Below the pieces are notes generated by a model. The model saw only the letters and a list, made by a program, of their open reading frames with translations. It made no database searches and was not told the origin of the DNA. The position numbers and the translations under genes were made by a program. From Echinarachnius parma (taxonomy: Eukaryota > Echinodermata > Echinoidea > Clypeasteroida > Echinarachniidae), in NCBI GenBank assembly GCA_037951105.1, contig JBAMJV010008303.1, positions 1 to 64,000 of the forward strand: a stretch of DNA of 64,000 nt, read 5' to 3'. Shown here in pieces: positions 51,769 through 63,574 of the stretch (the first letter of the stretch is position 1; each line of letters opens with the position of its first letter).

Positions 51769-54700
51769 TAGTCTAGTCGGAATGGGGGGTTCCCATGCAC
51801 CCAAAAGATATATTTTTTTAACATACATTTTTGTAAACCTGAATGTGTCTAGTTAAAGAATTTTGATGTTACCAAGACCAAATCGTGTCCCATGGGTGTG
51901 TTTGGCGGCCATCTTTGACACCATGTTGGAGTTCAATGGAAAAAAGTGTAACTAACTCAAATGTTGAATAACGGGCCATAACAAGAACATTGAACATGTA
52001 TTTAGGAATAGTTGGCAACGAGGGATTATTTTTGAATAAAATTACAATATTTAAATCAATTTGAATACGTAATTTAGCGATGATCGTGGTGGCCATCTTG
52101 AATTTTTACCAAAAAATACGATTTTCTAATATATTTCTTGGAATATATCTAATAAAAAGACTAATATACATGATTGTTCATAAAATGCATCACGGAATAT
52201 TTGATCAATATGTTCTAGTTCATAATTCAATGATATAAATTCAAACAGGAGGTATTGGCCGCCATTTTGTGCCACTCCTGGCCACCATGTTGGATTTCAT
52301 TGAAATACGTGTAAATTGCTTATGTTTTAATTAGGGTCATACAAAGACAAATTAACACTTTGTATGTGGGTGAAGTGGCAACGAGGGATTAGTTAAAGTA
52401 TAATTCTAATAATTCAATTAATTTGAATGCATAATTCGGCTGCCATCTTGAATTTTGGTGAAAAAAAACAATATTTGTATACATCTTTTGGGATTAAATG
52501 AAATAAACGGAAAATACAAAACAAATGAACATGCTTTTTGATAATTTGGCAACTAGGGATGATTATAAATGATAATTTAAGTTGATTGTATGCCTGCCAT
52601 CTTGGCAGCCATCTTGGATTTTAATGAAAATATGTATATGTACATAAATTATCTTTCTAAATAAGTACCATGCATTCACGTCCAATGATCACATTTTTTG
52701 TATGAGAGTTATTGATAGATATAGCATTTCGGGATTTGGTAGCCACCTTGGTGGCCCTCTTTGATTTAACCGATCTCCAATCATCTGCTTTAGCAGAGCA
52801 TGGCAGACTTTTGCCATGCCTTGAAATACATCAGACATGTGAATTGCCTGAACATGCTGAAGGTGGACTGAGTGAAGTCAGATCCCTCCGGAAATTTGGA
52901 ACCGACCGTAAATATGTACTGGGCCAAGAGCCGAGAGTGTATTCACATTCAGCTAAAGCTTTACCTTCAGCGAAAGTGTCATATACTTCTCTAGTACAAA
53001 TGAGGTGTCCAATAGCTGATAGACGCGTGAGGACTGGTGAGAACCAGTTCGCAGCTGTTAAGATGTCAACGATTGCATGATCAGCGACCAAAATGCAGAA
53101 ACGCCTCTAGTATCTTGGGAACATATTGGTTGGTCAATGACTTCACCACATGTCACACGAATGGTCTTATCAATCCATTTTGATAAGGATGTCCGAAAAT
53201 CACATGAAACATCACATGATTTCTAACTCCTAGGTCTGCCTATCAATTGAGAGGACTCTAAGAACAATGGATCATTGGTGTAATGCTATTTATGTGGGCA
53301 GAACAAAGCATCATTAGTGATCTTCATCGTCCAAGACACTAACAATTCACTGTCGAGAGACCCCAAAGGGGAGTACATCCAGGACGGCATCAACGTCTGG
53401 TAAAATTCAAGGCTGAATCCTACACAAATGTGACAAAAAGAACACACTCCTATCCCTGGAATAAAGTTAGAAGAAATCACTGCGGAGTCATCTGGGAACA
53501 AGATCCTGCTTTTACGTGGGCGGTTATTGTGACCTATCAGACCATTTGAACGACCCTTCAAGATGAGAGGTCCAAGACGAACTGGTCGACTGATCATGCT
53601 GACAGTGGCCATGAGTGACCAAGATTAACGATCTTTTGGACAAGCCTAGCTCTCTTCAAGCAAAGGGTCTAGAATTGGATGCATTAAGATAAGATCAGGT
53701 TCAATGAGACCTCAGTGACATATGTTGCACCAAAAGACTCCAACTATGATTGATTCGGCACATGAAACACAACTACGGGATCACATGCAAGGGGCGGAAG
53801 ACTGACAGTTATCTAGTGTTCTTCAATCAACATGTCTTGAATGTATTTTAGGAAAGTTGAATGTATGTTTTATTTTGGTTCAGTTTCAGGAAATCACTGT
53901 CCATCCGACATCCACATCTGCATCGCAGTCAAACAGTCCTAGATCTTCTGGCATGCAGCAAGGTCTGACACGCCATGGCTTGAAGGCAACTTAGAGTGGA
54001 GTATCGTCTACGTAGAGTTGATAACCCCCGTCGTGATGCTTTGCAATGTCCCTAGGTTAAGTGTGAATGGTGAATTGGATAGGTCCAGGGACGGACCCAT
54101 GATGGAACGTAACAACCCAAGTTCCGTTTTCCGATGTAGAGTGCTGCTAGGGCCGCGATAGATTGGAATTTGATCTAGATTTCTGGCATATTTTCCCTTG
54201 TTTTTGTGTATGTTTCATGTTCCGAATCAATAATGGTGGTCTTTTAGTTCAACATCTGTAACTCAGGTCTCATTGAACCTGATTTCATCTTAATGAATCC
54301 TTGTGGCCATTGTAAAAACCATTTTATTGAAAAGAGGGCCCGTGTGGAATAGCGGCAGTCTTGGCCACTCATGGCCACTGCCAGCATGATACGTCGAACG
54401 GTCTGTCTTACACCTCTTCTTCTTCTTCTTCTTCTTCTTCTTCTTCTTGATACTTGAAACAAATCCGCATGATCTGATGATGCGGATATACAGTTGCAGG
54501 TTACCTCTCATCTCACGATAACCGCCAATGTAGAATCGGGATTTTATTCACAGATGGCTTCGCAGTGTCTTCTTCTAACTTGATTCCAGGGTTATGAGTG
54601 TGTACTTTTTGTCATTTTTGTGTACGTTTCAGCCTGTGCTCCTCTTTTGAGTCTCGCGTCAGTATCAATGAGTCATTGTCATTTAGACCGTCTCCATTGA

Positions 54701-56537
54701 TAGGAAGGGCTATGAGTTAGACATCATGTGATGTTTCATAACATGTGCTTTTTAGATATCTTTTTACAATGGATTGTTAACATGGTTAAGGCCATTGGTG
54801 TGGCAGGTGGTGATGGAGTCACTGCCAGTCCGGTACGGCCCCATGAGAGGTGTTTCTGCATCATGGTCGCTGATCAGTAATGTGCAATCATTGACATTCA
54901 AACAGATGCGAACAGGTCCTCACCTTACGTGTTGATAAGGTATTACATCAGCGACCTTGTGGATTCAATTTTTCTTCTCTTGCTGAGGTGGCTTAGGAGT
55001 GTCATCTACACAATTATCCCAGGCTCTTGCACACCTTGTTGGCTTGGTGCGGGTCAGTGCGTATGCATTTGTGATACAGGGGTTATACGTACATGTACGT
55101 TTTGAATCCTGGCATGGATTAGATGACTCCCTGGAAGTCATTATCAATGAGGATAAAATAATGATAAATTACAAATAGCAACATAATGACAACATTGCAT
55201 GAATCAAAATGAGTAAACAGCACATGTGGGAGCATGCTACAGGTGGTGAAACCCACCTGTGATGCCACCAGCCGTTATTGGACACCTCATTCGTACAAGA
55301 GAAGTATGGCACTTTCGCTGAAGGTAAAGCTTTAAATGAATGTGGATACACTCTGGGCTCTTGGCCCAGTATACATTTATATGGTCGGTTCCAAATTTCC
55401 AGAGGGATCTGACTTCACTTAGCCCACCTTCAACCAATTCACATGTCCGATGTATTTCAAGGCAAGGCAAAATTCTGCCAATGCTCTGCTAAAGCAGATG
55501 ATTGGAGATCGGTTAAGTCAAAGATGGCCGCCAAAGTGCCTACCAAAACCCATATGTGGGGTTGTATATTCTGAGATCATACATCAATAAACTATCATAC
55601 AGAAAATGTGATTGTTTGACTTGAATTTACGGTACTTATTTAGAAAGATAATTTATTTCCCGTACATATAGATTTTTTCATTAAAATCCAAGATGGCTGC
55701 CAAGATGGCAGGCATGCAAATAACTTAAATTATATTTTGTAATCATCCCTAGTTGCGAAATTATCAAAAACCATGTTTATTTGTTTTTTATTTTCTGTTT
55801 ATTTCATTTATCTTTCAAGATATATGAAAAGAAAAAAAAAATTCACGAAAATCCAAGATGGCTGCCAAATTATGCATTCAAATTAGTTGAATCATTAGAA
55901 TTATACTTGAAACTAATCCCTCCTTACCATTTCACACATATAAAATATGTTAATATGTCTCTATATGACCCTACTTCAGACATAAGCAATTTATATGTAT
56001 TTCAATGAAATCCAACATGGTGGCCAAGAGTGGCACAAAATGGCGGCCAAGACCCCCTGTTTGAATTCATATGATTGAATTATGAACACGAATATATTGA
56101 TAAAATATTCCACGATGCATTTCATGAACATTCATGTTTATTGGTCTTTTTAGTAGGTATATTCCAAAAGATATATTTAAAAATCGTCTTTTTTGTCAAA
56201 ATCCAAGATGGCCACCACGATGATCACCAAATTACGTTATCAAATTAGTTTAATTACTGATATATTATCTTTAAGTAATCCCTCGTTGCCAATCATCCCT
56301 AAATACATGTTCAATTTTCTTTTCATGTCCCGTTATTCAACATTTAGGTAAGTATTACACTTTTTTCCATTGAAATCCATCATGGTGTCCAAGATGGCCG
56401 CCAAACACACCCATGGGACACGATTTGGTCTTGGTAACATCAAAATTCTTTAACTAGACACATTCAGGTTTACAAAAATGTACGTTAAAAAAATATATCT
56501 TTTGGGTGCATGGGACCCCCCTGTTCCTCCCCTACTA
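51769..56537. mobile_element. 4769-bp foldback transposon (U2 only)
   Basis: Inserted in block B; the empty site ACATACAATGTGATG in U1 shows a 3-bp AAT duplication. Arms of about 2 kb (51769-53800 and 54200-56537) are imperfect inverted copies almost to the centre, so the whole element is nearly one palindrome. Outer ends read TAGTCTAGTCGG and TAGTAGGGGAGG before a shared TCCCATGCACCCAAAAG. The outer 1 kb of each arm has degenerate repeats of roughly 150-185 bp containing GGC(G/T)GCCATCTTG-like boxes. Inner arms have broken reading frames with a shared GVRQTVRRIMLAVAMS-like stretch, possibly a transposase relic, not recognised. A CTT microsatellite lies at 54415-54448. Confidence 0.88.
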
Positions 56538-56610
56538 AATGTGATGTTTGTGATTGAATACAGAAGTAAAGGTACCCAACCACGGTTTATGCGAATATAA
56601 GTGATGTTAA

Positions 56611-57832
56611 AGGGATAGTTGAGTTTTGGTATACCGTGTGTCTAAAAAAAAACTATACACTTTTGAAATGGCTGCCAAATAAAAAAAATATATATAATTC
56701 TGGGGGGAAAGGTTTATTTGTATGGAAAGCTCATAAACTCAACGTTCATATGACACCAAAAAGTCCGAAAATAATTCATGCTTGGGTGAGCACTGCTCAC
56801 TTTTGTAAAGGGTATGGAAATTAGGTTGCGCAGGAATGGGCCTTCCAATTTGTGAGAGGAAAGTCCTTTGGAGCTTACGGAATTGAGGATGATATGAACA
56901 ATTTATGATCAATTGTGATGAGTTTGGGTTTGCTGAGTGAAATTTGTGGTTTATGGGATTAACATTTTATGCATGAGTGAACAGGAATTGCATTTATTAT
57001 TGTAGCATTGTAACTTTCCCTGGTAGACTCAGTGGTGTGTTCATGGGAGTCAGGACGGGGTGATGGTACATGGTGCAGGGGAGGTGAAATGTAGGGTAGG
57101 ACTTTGTTGGGTAGATGGGATAAGGGTCAAGAAGACATGTATGCCCCTCCCCCCCCCCCCCCCCCCCCCCCCCACCCCCCCTCTCTTTCTCTCTCTCTCT
57201 TCCTGGGTGTGCTTGTGCATATCTTGACAATTCATATTCGTTGGTCTCCACTCCAGGGAAAGTTACAATGCTACAATTAAAAAAATGCAATTCCTGTTCA
57301 CTCATGCATACAAGTTTGGTTTAATAAACCATAAAATTCACTCAGCAAACCCAAACTGATCGCAATTGATCATGAATTTATCATATCACCCTCAATTTTG
57401 TAAGCTCCAAAGGACTTACCTGTCACAAATTGGAAGGCTAATTCATGCGCAACCTAATTTTCACACCCTTTACAAAAGTGAGCAGTGCTCACCCAAGCAT
57501 GAATGAGTGTCAAATTCAAAAGAGCATACAATTAATGACAGAATAAACTTTATTTGATCAAAATCGGTTCAGAAATGGCTGAAATATCCATAAACATAAC
57601 CATCTGTAATAAATGTGGGGCCCCACACTTATTCGATAATTTTGAACCAGCCGTTAAAAAATTCAAAAAAATGCTTCCTCTTTTCAAAAATTTACAAAAG
57701 AGGTTTTTAAATAGTTGTTGATTATCTCTCTATCTAATCACTATTTCAACAAAACATCACATGCACAATATTTTATTTCAAATGGTTGAAACCGATGAGT
57801 GTTCAGAGAGCGCCCTCTTGAGTTTAAACGGC
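56611..57832. mobile_element. Palindromic TTAA MITE (B, U2)
   Basis: As 32699-33912, with a longer C-tract (about 57148-57180). Confidence 0.75.
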
Positions 57833-59775
57833 TCTTTTTTGGTCAAATTTTTATCAAAATTGATTTATGTATCGGCACTGACACCAGTACCGAATTGGGT
57901 ATTTCAAGATTTTGATAAATTGGTTTTTGACTTTTTGTGGAATGGAAACGATATAAGATTAAAGGGGGAGTACAGTTTTGGTAAGGCTGAACTTTAGTAA
58001 CCAAACCTGGACAGTAACATTATAAACTAATAGTTATAACTCTACCATGCTCGAAAGGTATACAAAATTACAAACGACTAAGTATAAAGCCTGTTATCAT
58101 TCAAAAGGAGCCATTAAAACACAAGAGGGCGCTTTCTAAAAAGGCATTGGTTTCAACCATTTTTCATACAAAATGATGCATGCGATGTTTTATTGAAATA
58201 ATGATTAAATAGAGAGATCATCAACAACTACTTAAAAAACGCTTTTGACAATTTTTGAAAAAGTGCAAGCATTTTTTTAATTTTTTGAAAAAATCATCTA
58301 ATTATTTGGGCCCCAAATAATTATAAGATCAGATATATTAATTGATATTTCAGCCGTTTCTGGGTCGATTTTGACCAAATAAAGTTTATTCTGCCATTAA
58401 AATTGCATGTTCTCTCAAATTCGACACTCAGTTTTTCATTACCTCACAAAAAATTGTGATGTGCAGCGCCCTCTCTACCAAAACTTAACTACCCCTTTAA
58501 GCGAAATGTAATGTTCTTGGATTATTGTAGAGGTGGACTAAGATTAACTGACTTTCATTTATTTATTTTAGTGCAGATGATTATGTGGGTAAAGAGACTT
58601 TTAACGGGGGTGCAAATATGGGATGGAAACAGTATTTTAACTATTTAACTAAAGATGTTGGAGGAACTTTGATATTTTATAATAATGCAACCATAGTATA
58701 TCTGAATTAGTATTACCAGCATTTTATAGAGACATGTTGGACGTTTGGATGGCCACAAAAACATTTTTGTTAAAAGAAAATACTTCTAAAAGGAATACGA
58801 TTATTTATAATAATATATTTGTTTTTATCGATGGTCATGTTCCTTTCGATGAACAATTATTTAAAAAAAATATTTATAAGTTGTTGGGGAGGGCAATATA
58901 AAATCAAATGAGGAATTTCAAAGAAAAGGTTTAAATAGTTTAGAAATTATTAAAATACAACGTATTTTTCTTGGCATCCCCCCTTCATGGAAACAATTTT
59001 AAAATAAAAATACTCACTCAAATATAGATAGGGAATTAGATATGGATTTTATTATTTTTGAAAAGGTATATATGTTAGATCAAATAACCTCAAAAATTAT
59101 ATACGCTTTTTTAAATTAAATAAGAGAGTAGAAAATCATATGCAGAACGAAATTTAGAACAGACTTATAATATTCATGGAAAAGATATACAATTAATATT
59201 TTTAAGACTTAGAAAATGCACATTGAATAGTAAGCTTAGAGAATTTCAATTTAAAATGCTTTATGATATTATATATACTAAATTACATTTATATACATTT
59301 CAAATGGTTAATAGTAATTTATGTTCTTTTTGTGGTAAATATGAAGAAACTTACGAGCACTTATTTTGTCTTTGTGAGAAAGCAAAACCAATTTGGGAAG
59401 AGTATGGGAATTTATTTAATTTAGTAGAGATTACAAATATAAATTGAAAAGGTATCCAAGTAGGGATAGTTGAGTTAAACATAGGGAAGGAGCAGTTATT
59501 AAATCATATAATAATTTTGATAACATATATGATATTTATAGATAGTAAAAATAGAAATAAACCACCAACTCGTTTGGAGATTAAGAAAAGATTATTAGAA
59601 AATAGAAAGGAGGAGAAGAAATTAGCTGGGGACCGAGGTACACTAACATATCATTTTAGAAAGTGGGACAATTTAGAATAGCTTCGTGCAGAATAAATTA
59701 GGGAAGGCGAAAAGAAGCAATAAATGAACATGGCTGATATAATGGTCGAGATTCTCACAAGATGTAGGCATGTTT
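57833..59775 (+). mobile_element. 5'-truncated LINE ORF2 remnant (B, U2)
   Basis: Near-identical to 33913-35850, with the zinc-finger-like motif at about 59323-59376, and MITE family 2 at 57963-58496. Confidence 0.8.
57963..58496 (+). mobile_element. TTAA MITE family 2 inside LINE (B, U2)
   Basis: 534 bp between TTAA 57959-57962 and 58497-58500; matches the B copy of U1. Confidence 0.85.
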
Positions 59776-60139
59776 TCAGTGGATGTGTGTGTGGGTGTCT
59801 GTGCACGCGTGTGTATGTGTGTATGTAAGTGCTTGTATGGGTGTTTACAGATCAACAAAAGTCAGCATGCATTTGTAATTTAGTCACCCTTTAAAGGACA
59901 GTCAAACCCATTTTAACCACCATATGTCTATGCAGACCAAATTTTTGTGAAGAAAACATGCTATGTATCCATTGTATGGTTTTGTAGGAAGGTTTGACAC
60001 CATTATTATATATACTAGTACACATTATTGCATTCTCACTTGAAGTTTGGTTCTGCACGAGAGGTCATGAGTTCAAACCCCGGTTCAGACCCCCGGCCTT
60101 CTAGACAAGCGCTTGGCATCGGAGTAGGGTAATAGTAGC

Positions 60140-60404
60140 CAATGGCGTACCCAGGATTTTTTTAAGGGGGGGGTTATTTTGTAAAAAATTCCAAGTCGAG
60201 ACCAAGTACCTTCAAAATTTTCGAGACCGAGACCTAGTAGCTTCAAAGTTGAAAACCTCTCTCAGTGGGGGGGGGGGGGGGGGGTGGGGGGGGGGGGGGG
60301 GGGGGTGGGTCCACAGAAAATTTTCGAAGCCGAGGACCAAGTACTTTACAAAATTTTCGAGACCGAGACCTAGTACCTTCAAAGTTGAAAACCTCTCTCA
60401 CAGT

Positions 60405-60441
<37 letters not shown>

Positions 60442-60837
60442 GGCCATAAGAAAATTTTCGAAGCCGAGATCCAGTACTTTCAAAGTTGAAAACCCCTTTC
60501 AGTGGGGGGGGGGGGGGGGGGGGGTGGGGGGGGGGGAGGTCCGTAAAAAAAAATCAAAGTCAAGACCAAGTACTTTCTAAATTTTCGAGCCTGACACCGA
60601 AGATCTTCAACAAAATTTGGGGCCGAGACCGGGGTTTAGCCGGTCGTCACCAGGTTTTGGTCGATCGAGACAATGTTTTAGGACAGTCGAGACCGCTTAA
60701 AAGTAATCTCGAGACCGGTTAAAGTTTTAAAAGGGGGTGGGGTTCAAACCCCCCAAAACAGCCATTTTGAGGGGGGTCAAGGGGGGGGGGTCGGGTTTTG
60801 AACCCCCCAAACCCCCCCCCCCCTGGGTACGCCTATG
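60140..60837. mobile_element. 698-bp hAT-like element with poly-G arrays (U3 only)
   Basis: Ends CAATGGCGTACCCAGG and, on the other strand, CATAGGCGTACCCAGG. An exact 8-bp duplication ATAGTAGC flanks it (60132-60139, 60838-60845), where U2 has one copy. An 8-bp duplication and CA..G termini fit the hAT superfamily. The interior is about four tandem segments with TTTTCGAGACCGAGACC and TTCAAAGTTGAAAACC cores separated by G runs of 15-40 bases. Glycine-rich frames here are artefacts. No transposase. Confidence 0.88.
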
Positions 60838-60863
60838 ATAGTAGCAATGAGCTACCTTTTGGT

Positions 60864-61130
60864 CATTACGGTTTCACTAAGTTGGCCGTGATCTCCCACA
60901 CGGTGGAAATCAACTCAACCATTTTAATAGCTTTCGTCAACATTCTATGCCCCTGTTAACTGCCCCCAGAGACCTAGTGGTATTATAGAGAATAATCTCC
61001 TCCGGTTACACGCAGTAAACCGATAAGAACTATGTAAACGGTGATAAAAGTTCTACTAGAGGCCACGAATCTCTCAACCTCTCCTCAGGCCTGAGAAGCG
61101 GATATTTTCTAACTTGGGTGAAACGTAATG
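60864..61130. mobile_element. 267-bp MITE with CATTACG termini (U3 only)
   Basis: Inverted ends CATTACGGTTTCACTAAGTT and CATTACGTTTCACCCAAGTT. U2 reads straight through (TTTTGGTAAATAAAAC), so the duplicated target is only GT or GGT. It sits 18 bp beyond the hAT-like element's target duplication. Confidence 0.8.
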
Positions 61131-61319
61131 GTAAATAAAACATTCTTATATATCATTATAACATTACCGTATGCAAATTTGTTTCACAGCTAGTTGAACA
61201 GGAAAAGAAATATTAAAGCCTCTTTGCAATTCTAACATTCTAAAATCAGTTTTGTATTGAATACTCAAATTAAAATTTACGTATAGATTCTTGGTGGTTT
61301 CCAAGGCTCTATTATGCTT

Positions 61320-61350
<31 letters not shown>

Positions 61351-62398
61351 TGGGGGGGGGGGGGGAATAAATTGGCCCAAAGTTTTATGTGAGATTCGTT
61401 TTTTGTCACTACCTGTTGAATATTAGAGATATATAATCCCCAGTGTATTATGGAGTCCAGGGATAATGATGTGTGTATTATAATGTATATATTGCAGAGC
61501 TATTATTTAACATGTCCCTTTAACCAATCACAGATTATTATATTTGGATATACACATCTATCCCATAGACCCTAGTTTTAGATACTTTAGTAGTACTGTA
61601 AATCGGACTCGGTTTGTCAAATGGCTTGATGGTTAACACAAACATTTAGTACAACAAATTCAGACATTTTTTTTTTGCTCACATTTTATCTTTCATCGAA
61701 TAAGAGAAGTGAGGAGGGCGTTAAGTCTGTGTTTGGCTTTAATTGATTTGCTTATTTTGGGAATATTTATCAAAAATAAAAGTTGAGCTAAAGTTTGGTT
61801 TATACAAGGCTTCCCAAACATGAATGTTCCAAATTACACAAAGTGACTTAGTGCCCTTCTCTGTTCTCAAATGACGCAAGTCCACAAGTTTACTTTTTAT
61901 ACAAGCAATGAAGCACATAGAATTTCCATGCAACAATAATACAAATGTACTCTGAACCATGTATGAATTCCCATGAAATGTACATGTTCTAAAAGATAAC
62001 AGATTTCCATTGATTATAATGGACATTCCAATTGTGCCCACATTAAAGCTTCTAACATTGATTTTCTACTATCATCTGCTTTATACCAATGTTGTCAAAC
62101 ACTTTTTATACACATTTCATATTTCTATGTGTTATATCTGATACTAATGACAAAATATCATGAATCATTGTGAATATGCTATATAATATACAGTAACTAC
62201 AACCAAAATTATGCCTATCCGTTTTTTATTTCTTCTGTTGATGTCTCTATTGTTCATGAAGTGAAAACAATTTAAATGTGCATACGTGTGCAAGGCGACT
62301 GGAAGGGGGTAGGGATTTGTGGTGGGTATTAAAACAAATGGTTGTTTGCATCTTCAATTCAAGCTGGCTGTGTGTGAAAAGGGTGTGCTTATTTGTGA

Positions 62399-62470
62399 CT
62401 GTGTGTGTGTGTGTGTGGTATGCGTGGTGATGCGTGGGTGAGTGTGCGTGCGTGTGTGTGTGTGTGTGCA
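62399..62470. repeat. (TG)n microsatellite in U3
   Basis: Shorter and more interrupted than in U1 and U2. Confidence 0.9.
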
Positions 62471-63160
62471 TTTCGGTGTTTGTGAGTGACTGTGTTTCAT
62501 GGTGAATGTTTGCATATCGTGTGTATTTACTTGAGTATGATACATTTGCTTTTACGATCAGTATTGTGTGCCAGGTATTTTGCATCAATTCAAACATCTA
62601 CAAAGAAAATTATTATTCATAAGTAGGACTAATAATTAAGGTTGACATGTTGTTTATTATTAATGTGAAATGCAGTAAATATCAGCTACGTTTATTGACA
62701 TACAAAGATTTCAACTAAACTCATTAAAATCGTATAATTATGTTTCCTGCTTCAGACGTGCTAAGTGTGACAATACAAGTATATAGTAATAAAGACAGCA
62801 AGGTGGTTTTTATAAAGGGAACCTCAATAGTGAGTCATCATTACAAATGTTACGGTGCCAACTCCAATTTTACATACAATTATATAAAATTATGTCTCGA
62901 ATTATTATCAGTCTTAGATGTAAACACACGTTGTGTCAGTTTATGAATTAAATTCAACACATTGTTGGTAATTTCGTCCATTAATAATTTTCCGATGAAC
63001 TGGTAAAAACGACGCCAAATACGCTATTGACAGCTTACACTGTTATCTAATCCACTCTCTGAAATCGGACAAATGTTTATATTAATAATATTCTTTCTAG
63101 CTAATAAATTGCGACGCTAATCGCTACATAACATTCAGCATCAATATACTTATGTTTTAA

Positions 63161-63463
63161 GTGATCCATTCGCCTCATCAGATGTTTTCCAAACGAGATA
63201 TCTGAGACAATATTGTTGTAAGATTCTTCTGTATGATGTGAGAGGGCACTGTTTACCCATCGATCATGCACTTCACATCGAGTTTGTCTACAATCGAAAA
63301 GCGTTTCTGGAACGATTTTCATTCAATCACAATATGGAGACATTTGACATAATTACTAGTACCATGTTATTCTTCTGTTACCGTATACAGCTAAACAGCA
63401 AGACAAAAGAAATGTAACAGCTCAAAGAGATTTTGGTTGAATTTGACAAAGTTGATGGATCAC
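63161..63463. mobile_element. TTAA MITE family 3 in U3
   Basis: Flanked by TTAA 63157-63160 and 63464-63467. It lacks the U1 678-bp insertion and, like U2, includes the GACATAATTACTAGTACCAT segment absent from U1. Confidence 0.7.
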
Positions 63464-63574
63464 TTAAACTCGAATGTAATACCAGTACAGCTCAAACTCC
63501 AAATTAGATGTCACAATGTATATTCTGATAAATATGATCACTATGCATAATTAAAAGAAAATGTGTATGAAATA

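Larger units (their letters stand above)
35971..59889. repeat. Tandem TLR unit U2 (23,919 bp)
   Basis: Same order as U1. It is longer mainly because of the 4769-bp foldback element at 51769-56537 and a longer coding minisatellite; it lacks the 678-bp element at the site equivalent to 18638. The first 2.3 kb (35971-38298) holds the SINE fragment, a T/G tract and (TG)n as in U1, and no gene. Confidence 0.92.

Noticed and set aside
53286-54511. Transposase gene in the foldback element
   Set aside because: Short broken frames on both arms share a stretch around RRIMLAVAMSGQD, faintly like a Tc1-type helix-turn-helix, but I see no DDE/D triad or continuous frame.
60249-60722. Glycine-rich proteins
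   Set aside because: Produced by poly-G tracts inside a hAT-like element with mapped ends; no start context or conserved domain.
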